Translations under genes and position numbers: made by a program
Notes under the pieces: generated by a model
Database searches by the model: none
What the model was told of the DNA's origin: nothing
The model's input: the letters and a program-made list of their open reading frames with translations, nothing else
Part shown: in pieces, positions 1-5,898 of the stretch
How the letters are laid out: each line of letters opens with the position of its first letter
How positions within the stretch are numbered: position 1 is the stretch's first letter
Origin: Candidatus Firestoneibacteriota bacterium
GTDB taxonomy: Bacteria; JACRDZ01
Length of the DNA stretch: 8,272 bases
NCBI GenBank assembly: GCA_016212735.1
Contig: JACRDZ010000150.1
Location: 1-8,272 of the forward strand
Direction: 5' to 3'

Positions 1-694
1 CTCCACCTTTTTTTGCTTCCAGCATTACCTTAAAAACTCGCTGGTTATATGTTTTTATATCCCAACCTGAATGAAACTGCATAAATCCTAAACTTAATAC
101 GTAGACTTTATATTTTGAAGAAGTATCTCTTGTCATAAGAAAATTTTTTAGAATTCGTTCTCCAATTACTTTAGCTTCAGTAATATTTAAATCTGAGAGT
201 ATTATTGCAAACATATGTTCATTATATCTAAAAGCTGTATCAACATTTTTTCTGATATTATCTGTTAATATTTTAGTTAATTTTATTAAAATATCATCTT
301 CTATTTTTTCCCCCATTAACTTAGCTATTTCTTTTTTCTGGTCAAGCTCAATTATACCAAGAAAAATCGGATAGTGCTGCCTCTCTGCTCTATCTACTTC
401 TTTCTCAATTTGCTGGTAAAAATAAGCAAGATTATAAAGACCTGAAGTTGAATCTATAATTGTTAAATTGTCTATCTCTTTATTCTTTTCTTCTATTTTA
501 TTATTAGCCTGCCAGATTTTGTTAAGAAGAAATAATATTACAATTGTATTTATTAGTTTTGAAAAATATAAAAAAAGGATGCTGTATTTACTATTAAATT
601 TAATATAATCCATCATCCATGGAAGAATTGCTAAAACAACAATAAAAAAGAATTGTATTTTATCAAAATTGCCTTTACTGGTTTTCCCCTGCAT
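1..694 (-). CDS. Membrane-anchored protein with degenerate GGDEF domain, 3'-truncated by the window edge
   Basis: The frame stays open to position 2 and gives 231 visible residues. Two hydrophobic helices (about 15-28 and 38-57) are followed by a charged helix (about 58-77) that could be a coiled-coil signalling linker, then a GGDEF-type domain. The domain entry motif, usually D-x-L-T-G-L-x-N, reads DSTSGLYN (81-88). The strand that normally carries the first metal-binding aspartate reads GIIELD (113-118), with E116 at the expected place. The signature loop reads RYNEHMFAIIL (156-166), so GGDEF is replaced by NEHMF (158-162). The window ends at LEAKKGG, near the normal end of the domain. The domain is therefore unlikely to make cyclic di-GMP and may act as a sensor or by binding a partner. 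An ATG at 694 with GGAG 6 nt upstream is chosen over the in-frame ATG at 733, which lacks a ribosome site. Confidence 0.85.
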   Translation of the reverse strand, partial: MQGKTSKGNFDKIQFFFIVVLAILPWMMDYIKFNSKYSILFLYFSKLINTIVILFLLNKIWQANNKIEEKNKEIDNLTIIDSTSGLYNLAYFYQQIEKEVDRAERQHYPIFLGIIELDQKKEIAKLMGEKIEDDILIKLTKILTDNIRKNVDTAFRYNEHMFAIILSDLNITEAKVIGERILKNFLMTRDTSSKYKVYVLSLGFMQFHSGWDIKTYNQRVFKVMLEAKKGG

Positions 695-700
695 TAAGTT

Positions 701-704
701 CTCC
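701..704 (-). promoter_or_regulatory. Ribosome binding site that sets the start of the GGDEF-like gene
   Basis: The minus strand reads CTGGAGAACTTAATG, giving GGAG with a 6-nt spacer to the ATG at 694. The longer in-frame start at 733 has only weak sequence before it (TATACCTAATG). The shorter protein also places the first membrane helix nearer the N-terminus. Confidence 0.65.
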
Positions 705-723
705 AGATTATTTTTAAAATCTA

Positions 724-745
724 TTTGTATCATTAGGTATACAAA
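724..745. repeat. Perfect 7-bp inverted repeat in the gap before the GGDEF-like gene
   Basis: TTTGTAT (724-730) and ATACAAA (739-745) are exact reverse complements separated by 8 nt. They lie in the 78-nt gap between the ABC ATPase stop and the GGDEF-like start, the largest gap in the window. It could be an operator for a dimeric regulator or a weak hairpin. It is A+T-rich and has no U-run straight after it, so it is a poor terminator. Chance occurrence in AT-rich DNA is possible. Confidence 0.3.
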
Positions 746-772
746 GATTAATCGGCAAAAAAGCTCTTAGAC

Positions 773-1753
773 TTAAGGAATAAAAGTACTTGCATGATGA
801 CATGCAGCAAAATGTCCTGTTTCCATCTCTTTTAATTCTGGTTCTTTTATTTTACATAATTCTTCTTTTTCTGGACACCGTGAATAAAATCTGCATCCGT
901 CGGGAATATCTATCGGACTGGGGATATCTCCTTCGAGTATTTTTCTAACTTTTTTATATTCAGGATCAGGTATTGGAATAGATGCAAGAAGTGATTGTGT
1001 ATATGGATGCAATGGTTTTTTATACAAACTCGAAGCTTCGGATATTTCCATTATCTTGCCAAGATACATTACAATAACATAATCACTGACGTATTGAATA
1101 ATCCGCAGATCATGGGATATAAAAAGATATGTTAATTTAAGCTCTTCTGAAAGATCCAATAAAAGGTTAATAATCTGTGCCTGGATCGATACATCAATTG
1201 CTGATACTGGTTCATCTGCAATTACCAAATCAGGATTAAGAATAAGCGCTCTTGCTATGCCAATCCTTTGTCTCTGTCCGCCGCTGAATTCGTGTGGATA
1301 TTTCTTCATGTGCCAGGAACCAAGTCCAACAGTATTCATCATTGATAATACTCGCTTATATCTTTCTTTTCTGTTGCTGTATAATTTATGTATTATTAAC
1401 GGTTCACCAACAATTTCTTCCACTGTCATACGCGGATTAAGAGACCCATATGGATCTTGAAAAAAGATTTGCATTTTCTGGCATAATGTTCTCATCTCTG
1501 TTTCTGTTTTTTCCAGAATATCTTCTCCTTTATAAAGTATTTTACCGGAGGTAGCAGGAATAAGTCTTAATATGCTTTTGCCAACAGTTGTTTTTCCGCA
1601 GCCGCTTTCTCCAACAAGTCCAACAGTTTTACCTTTAGGAATTACAAAACTTATATCGTCTACAGCTTTTACAGTAATTATTTTTTTACTGAAAAAACCA
1701 GACGGCAGTGAATAATATGTTTTTAAATTTTTTACTTCAATAAGATTTTCCAT
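773..1753 (-). CDS. Oligopeptide/dipeptide ABC importer ATP-binding protein (OppF/DppF type)
   Basis: This is an ATPase subunit of a peptide or nickel-type ABC importer and would power uptake from the cytoplasmic face of the membrane. Its 326 residues match the family length. Visible motifs are Walker A GESGCGKT (48-55), Q-loop Q99, signature SGGQRQR (157-163), Walker B LVIADE with catalytic E181, and H-loop H214. The C-terminal oligopeptide-type extension carries C287, C293, C300 and C318, the conserved cysteine set that in some members of the family binds an iron-sulfur cluster. The KAVDDISF segment near the N-terminus favours OppF/DppF over OppD/DppD. The minus strand shows AGGA 9 nt before the ATG, overlapping the radA stop codon. 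No permease, binding protein or partner ATPase is in the window, so the substrate cannot be told. The gene is intact and its family certain; the exact subfamily is less so. Confidence 0.94.
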   Translation of the reverse strand: MENLIEVKNLKTYYSLPSGFFSKKIITVKAVDDISFVIPKGKTVGLVGESGCGKTTVGKSILRLIPATSGKILYKGEDILEKTETEMRTLCQKMQIFFQDPYGSLNPRMTVEEIVGEPLIIHKLYSNRKERYKRVLSMMNTVGLGSWHMKKYPHEFSGGQRQRIGIARALILNPDLVIADEPVSAIDVSIQAQIINLLLDLSEELKLTYLFISHDLRIIQYVSDYVIVMYLGKIMEISEASSLYKKPLHPYTQSLLASIPIPDPEYKKVRKILEGDIPSPIDIPDGCRFYSRCPEKEELCKIKEPELKEMETGHFAACHHASTFIP

Positions 1754-1764
1754 ATTTAATAATC

Positions 1765-3138
1765 CTAGAAGACTGCTTCAATAACATTTTCAAGACTACT
1801 TATCCCAAGTATTTTTATTTCTTTAAATTTATTATTTTGCAGATTTTTGTAATTAGTCTGCGGAATGATTATTTGAGAGAAACCCAGTTTAAAAGCTTCG
1901 TTTATACGATTTTCTGCTCTTATTATTCCTCTTATTTCCCCTGTAAGTCCAACTTCACCTGCTACAGCGATTCTTTCTTCACGCAGGGTTTTATTGCGAA
2001 AACTGGAAACAATAGATAAAGCAATTCCCAGGTCAACTGCTGGGTCGTCAATTTTAACTCCGCCAGGGACATTAACAAATATATCATAATTCCCAAGAGA
2101 TAATCCCAATTTTTTTTCAAGTACCGCAATAATTAAAGCGAGCCTGTTATAATCCAGACCTTTAACCATTCTCTGCGGATACCCAAAATTTGTCGGAGAA
2201 AGCAAAGCTTGTAACTCGATTAATAGCGGTCTTGTTCCTTCAATAGTAGCTGCAACAATAGAACCAGGAGAAGACATCGGCCGTTCAGAGAGAAAAATTT
2301 CTGATGGATTTTCTACTTCTTTAAGCCCTTTTTCTCCCATCTCAAACATGCCCAATTCATTTACTGATCCAAATCTGTTTTTATATGCACGCAGAATTCT
2401 ATAAATCTGATGTTCTTCTCCTTCAAAATAGAGAACAGTATCAACCATATGTTCAAGAATTTTTGGCCCTGCAAGATTCCCGTCTTTTGTAATATGCCCG
2501 ACTATAATAGTTGTAATTCCGGAATTTTTGCTTAAATATAAAATATTTGCAGTACATTCTCTTATCTGAGATACACTTCCAGGAGCAGATGAAAGTGTGT
2601 TTTTATATAGGGTTTGAATTGAGTCTATTATCAAAATATCAGGTTTAAGTTTTATTACTTCCTGTTCAATTTCTTCCATTGCAGTTTCTGCCAATATATA
2701 GAAATTATCTGCATTAACTCCGATTCTTGCCGCTCGCATCTTTATCTGGATTAAAGATTCCTCTCCGCTTACATAAAGTACTTTCTTCCCCTGTTTTTCC
2801 AGACATAAACTAATCTGCAAAAGAAGCGTAGATTTCCCTATACCCGGTTCTCCTCCTAAAAGGATCAATGAGCCAGGGACAAACCCTCCTCCTAAAATGC
2901 GGTCGAATTCTTTTATATTTGTATAAAACCGTATATCTTCACAATCTTCAATTTCATTCAATTTATGCGGAACAGACTTATTTTCTTTTTTTAAAGTATG
3001 TCTGGATGTTCCAGCACTTAGAACTACTGTTTCTTCTACCATTGAACTCCATTTTCCGCATCCTGGACATTTCCCCTGCCATCGGATGGATTCAAATCCG
3101 CACTCCTGACAGAAAAAAGTTGTTTTCTCTTTTGCCAT
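1765..3138 (-). CDS. radA: DNA repair and recombination ATPase RadA (Sms)
   Basis: RadA is a RecA-related, hexameric DnaB-like ATPase that drives branch migration at recombination intermediates in the cytoplasm. This 457-residue protein has the usual length and all parts in order. An N-terminal zinc finger has C10, C13, C24 and C27. The ATPase core has Walker A GGEPGIGKST (95-104), a Walker B-like strand LIIDSIQT (169-176), and the RadA-specific KNRFG at 253-257. The Lon-like C-terminal domain runs from about 280 to the end and includes GEVGLTGEIR (394-403). Where Lon has its catalytic serine this protein reads DDPAVDLG, so it should not be a protease, as is normal for RadA. AGGA lies 6 nt before the ATG. 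The gene follows rng after 24 nt and precedes the ABC ATPase by 11 nt, with no terminator on either side. Confidence 0.98.
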   Translation of the reverse strand: MAKEKTTFFCQECGFESIRWQGKCPGCGKWSSMVEETVVLSAGTSRHTLKKENKSVPHKLNEIEDCEDIRFYTNIKEFDRILGGGFVPGSLILLGGEPGIGKSTLLLQISLCLEKQGKKVLYVSGEESLIQIKMRAARIGVNADNFYILAETAMEEIEQEVIKLKPDILIIDSIQTLYKNTLSSAPGSVSQIRECTANILYLSKNSGITTIIVGHITKDGNLAGPKILEHMVDTVLYFEGEEHQIYRILRAYKNRFGSVNELGMFEMGEKGLKEVENPSEIFLSERPMSSPGSIVAATIEGTRPLLIELQALLSPTNFGYPQRMVKGLDYNRLALIIAVLEKKLGLSLGNYDIFVNVPGGVKIDDPAVDLGIALSIVSSFRNKTLREERIAVAGEVGLTGEIRGIIRAENRINEAFKLGFSQIIIPQTNYKNLQNNKFKEIKILGISSLENVIEAVF

Positions 3139-3162
3139 AAGATATCCTATTTTTCAGGAAGA

Positions 3163-4692
3163 TCATCCTGCTACTATTTCTATCTGTTCAATATGGAAAT
3201 CTGGATTGGATTGAATATCAATCTGTTTATCAAATTTTTTTTGTAATACTAATATCTGATCATAATCTTCTTCTAACAGACTTTTGGCAACTTCGCTATT
3301 TAATTTAACAATAATATTTTTACTTATTGCAGAAGAACATATTTTCTTTAGTCTGCGCAGTACTTCAAGACTGGTTGTAAGGAGCGATTTTACAGTCCCG
3401 CGTCCATTGCAATATGGACATGGCTGACAAAGCAAGCGGTTCAAACTTTGTTTAACTCTTTTTCGTGTCATCTCTACAAGTCCAAGATCCGTAAGCTGTA
3501 ATATATTTGTACGTGCTCTGTCATTCTTTAAAAGAGATGTGAGTTTCTGTATAACTTTCTCTCTGTTTTCCTGCTTTTCCATATCAATAAAATCAATAAT
3601 TATTATTCCTCCAACATCTCTGAGTCTTAACTGATAAGCTATTTCCTGAGCAGCTTCAAGATTTGTTTTTAACACTGTTTCTTCAAGACTTCGCTTACCG
3701 ACATATTTGCCTGTATTAACATCTATAGATATAAGCGCTTCTGTTTCTTCAATAATAATATGTCCGCCGCATTTAAGTTTTACTTTTTTATCCAGAGCTT
3801 TCTGCATTTCTTCTTCTATCCCGTAAACTTCCCAGATTGGTTCTGGACGTGTATATAACTTAATATGCGACTTCAATTCCGGCATTAATGATTCAACAAA
3901 ATTAATAATTTTATCATATTCCTCCTGTGAATCTACTATAAGTGAACTAACTTCCGGAGTAAAGGAGTCACGAATAACTTTGTATATAATTCCAAGATCT
4001 TCATGTATAAGACACGAGGCTGAGCATCTCGATGAATGGTGCTGGACTCTTTCCCATAGTTTAATAAGAAAATTCATATCATTTGCAAGTGCTTCTTCGT
4101 CAGTACTTTCTGCTACTGTTCTTACAATAATCCCCATACCAGAAGGTTTTATTTTTTTTATAATATCCCGCAGTCTTTCTCTTTCTTCTAAATTCTCTAT
4201 TCTGCGTGATATGCCGATATGTTCAACCATAGGCATTAAAACAAGATACCTCCCGGGTAAAGTGATATGCGTGGTTACTCTTGCGCCTTTTTTTTCTATC
4301 GGTTCTTTTGTAATCTGGACAAGAATTTCCTGTCCCTTCTTAAGAATATCTTCAATCTGGAGATTTATCATTTTTCGTCTTGACGATGGCGTAGTTGAAA
4401 AATAATCGATTTCTTCGAGATCTTCCTGTCCCTCTGCATTCATAAACTCACGATATTCATCTATATCATTTGCAATATCAGAAACATACAGGAATGCATT
4501 GCGTGATAGTCCGATATCTACAAAAGCAGCTTGCATACCAGGTAATATATTATTTATTCTGCCTTTATATATATTCCCATTAATACGCGGCTCTCTTATT
4601 CTATCAATAAGTAGTTCGACAATTTGTTTATTTTCCATAATTGCTACTCTGACTTCACTTTTTTCTACATTAATAATAATTTCTTTTAACAT
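3163..4692 (-). CDS. rng: Ribonuclease G (RNase E/G family endoribonuclease)
   Basis: RNase G is a cytoplasmic, metal-dependent, single-strand-specific endoribonuclease that matures rRNA 5' ends and starts mRNA decay. This 509-residue protein is close to the usual length (E. coli RNase G has 489) and lacks the long C-terminal degradosome scaffold of RNase E. The S1 domain starts near residue 37 (NGNIYKGRINNILPGMQAAFVDIG) and contains an acidic insert at about 74-107. The DNase I-like core carries the expected metal ligands D324 (SIDVNTG) and D367 (IIIIDFIDM). The Zn-link motif is C425-P-Y-C428, followed by NGRGTVKS, and the small domain completes the chain. GAAGGA ends 6 nt before the ATG, and the stop is 24 nt before radA. 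The usual partners rplU and rpmA do not follow. All catalytic motifs are intact. Confidence 0.97.
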   Translation of the reverse strand: MLKEIIINVEKSEVRVAIMENKQIVELLIDRIREPRINGNIYKGRINNILPGMQAAFVDIGLSRNAFLYVSDIANDIDEYREFMNAEGQEDLEEIDYFSTTPSSRRKMINLQIEDILKKGQEILVQITKEPIEKKGARVTTHITLPGRYLVLMPMVEHIGISRRIENLEERERLRDIIKKIKPSGMGIIVRTVAESTDEEALANDMNFLIKLWERVQHHSSRCSASCLIHEDLGIIYKVIRDSFTPEVSSLIVDSQEEYDKIINFVESLMPELKSHIKLYTRPEPIWEVYGIEEEMQKALDKKVKLKCGGHIIIEETEALISIDVNTGKYVGKRSLEETVLKTNLEAAQEIAYQLRLRDVGGIIIIDFIDMEKQENREKVIQKLTSLLKNDRARTNILQLTDLGLVEMTRKRVKQSLNRLLCQPCPYCNGRGTVKSLLTTSLEVLRRLKKICSSAISKNIIVKLNSEVAKSLLEEDYDQILVLQKKFDKQIDIQSNPDFHIEQIEIVAG

Positions 4693-4695
4693 ATA

Positions 4696-5898
4696 TTATC
4701 CTTCATCTACTCCCCAGCGATCTATTTGATATAAATACAATTTTGGAGAACCAAAAATCAGTAAATATTTTTTATCTTCCGATAATATTGGTTTCTCCGG
4801 ATAACTATAATTTTTAACCAGATTTCCCTTGTAATCATAAAGATAAATCAAATGTTTATCACCAGAATTTTTCTCACCTAAAAAATATACAATAATGTAA
4901 TCTTTTCCCATATATATTTCTGGGAATTCTTCTGTGTATTGTGGTAATGCTCTATCCCAGACTTCTTTCCCTGTTTTTAAATCTACTAGTTTCATAACAT
5001 ACTTTAAGGTATTTGCAATAAATAATTCCTGAAAATAAACTAAAAAATTATCATCATCTGTTAAATCTACTCCGCGTATCTGCTCTTCCTTTTCTAATTT
5101 TAATCTTTTTGAACCTGAAATACTATAAACATTTAAAATATATGGAGACTCTTTAGTCGTTATTACACAGGTACCTTTATTATTAATAACAACATATTTA
5201 CTAATTTCACTGTCAACTTCTTCATCATAGATTTTAGTCCCGCTTTTACCTAAAACCTGGAATTTCTTTTTATTATATGCTACAAGATAATTGCCTAAAG
5301 GAGATATCTTTAAATTTTGTGCAGGGAAATTATATGTACTGTAAATGTCTCCTTTATCATTTATAAATTGTATATAACTTACCATTTCTTCACTATTCCC
5401 ATGTGTAAAAACTATATAAGTTCCATCGGGAGCTATATATACATTATCAATATCTTTTTTTATTTTATATTGATCCCATATGATTTCATTTTTTAAGGCT
5501 TTACTATAAACAAACCGAAAATGATCTTTTAAATCCTTATTCTCTGTATGTCCAAGAAAATAACTGCCATCATGTGAAAATTCCGCTAATTTGTTTTTTA
5601 AATCTAAAGTAGATGTTTGATATCCATGGGATTCTATAAAAAATATATTATTTTTAAAAAATCCTTCATAATTTTGTTTACCAATAAATTTAAAAGGAAA
5701 ACTTTCTATGCTTGAAGGAGAACTGAATTTATTTTTTACTACCTTGAGATTATTATCTGAAACTTCTGCTTCCCAGACAATATTTTGGTAGTTTCGGCTT
5801 TCTCCGCTATTCATACCATTGTCAAAGCCAAAAATACTTTTGCAAATTATCAGATTAAACCATATATATGCTGTTAATATTTTACGAACATAATTCAT
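4696..5898 (-). CDS. Exported or membrane-anchored beta-propeller-like protein, function unknown
   Basis: I do not recognise a named family in this 400-residue protein. It begins with a basic then hydrophobic stretch (residues 4-24, RKILTAYIWFNLIICKSIFG), which looks like a signal peptide or N-terminal anchor. The rest shows about seven spaced copies of a short pattern: a turn rich in D, G, N or K, an aromatic residue, then hydrophobic strand residues. They centre on Y113, Y161, Y204, C244, F285, Y334 and Y378, 40-49 residues apart, as expected for WD40/PQQ-like propeller blades. KTGKEVWDRALP (308-319) resembles a PQQ-type repeat. No catalytic motif is visible. The ATG overlaps the end of the radical SAM gene by 17 nt, and a strong ribosome site lies inside that gene, so translation is probably coupled. 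The stop is 3 nt before rng. A scaffold or sensor outside the cytoplasmic membrane is possible. The gene is real; the fold is inferred. Confidence 0.85.
   Translation of the reverse strand: MNYVRKILTAYIWFNLIICKSIFGFDNGMNSGESRNYQNIVWEAEVSDNNLKVVKNKFSSPSSIESFPFKFIGKQNYEGFFKNNIFFIESHGYQTSTLDLKNKLAEFSHDGSYFLGHTENKDLKDHFRFVYSKALKNEIIWDQYKIKKDIDNVYIAPDGTYIVFTHGNSEEMVSYIQFINDKGDIYSTYNFPAQNLKISPLGNYLVAYNKKKFQVLGKSGTKIYDEEVDSEISKYVVINNKGTCVITTKESPYILNVYSISGSKRLKLEKEEQIRGVDLTDDDNFLVYFQELFIANTLKYVMKLVDLKTGKEVWDRALPQYTEEFPEIYMGKDYIIVYFLGEKNSGDKHLIYLYDYKGNLVKNYSYPEKPILSEDKKYLLIFGSPKLYLYQIDRWGVDEG
4699..4704 (-). promoter_or_regulatory. Ribosome binding site of rng, inside the 3' end of the propeller gene
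   Basis: The minus strand reads GAAGGA with a 6-nt spacer to the rng ATG at 4692. The site falls on the last sense codons of the upstream gene, so translation of the two genes is probably linked. Confidence 0.75.

Noticed and set aside
731..733. Longer ATG start at 733 for the GGDEF-like gene
   Set aside because: It is in frame but lacks a ribosome site, while the ATG at 694 has GGAG at good spacing. It also lies inside the inverted-repeat spacer.
731..760. Possible sigma-70 promoter before the GGDEF-like gene
   Set aside because: TTGCCG and AATGAT lie 18 nt apart on the minus strand, but each matches only four of six consensus bases in AT-rich DNA, so this is not distinguishable from chance.
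758..782. Possible terminator after the ABC ATPase gene
   Set aside because: The minus strand has CTTA-AGTC-TAAG followed by AGCTTTTTTG. The stem is only 4 bp and A+T-rich, too weak to call.
3980..4405. Open plus-strand frame of 141 codons inside rng
   Set aside because: It lies wholly opposite a strongly conserved part of rng, has no recognisable motif, and is best explained as a shadow frame. The other plus-strand frames, and the second minus-strand frame at 7630-7872, are rejected for the same reason.
5839..5850. Lipobox at the N-terminus of the propeller protein (LIIC, C19)
   Set aside because: The residue before the cysteine is isoleucine, whereas a lipobox needs G, A or S there. A plain signal peptide or anchor fits better.
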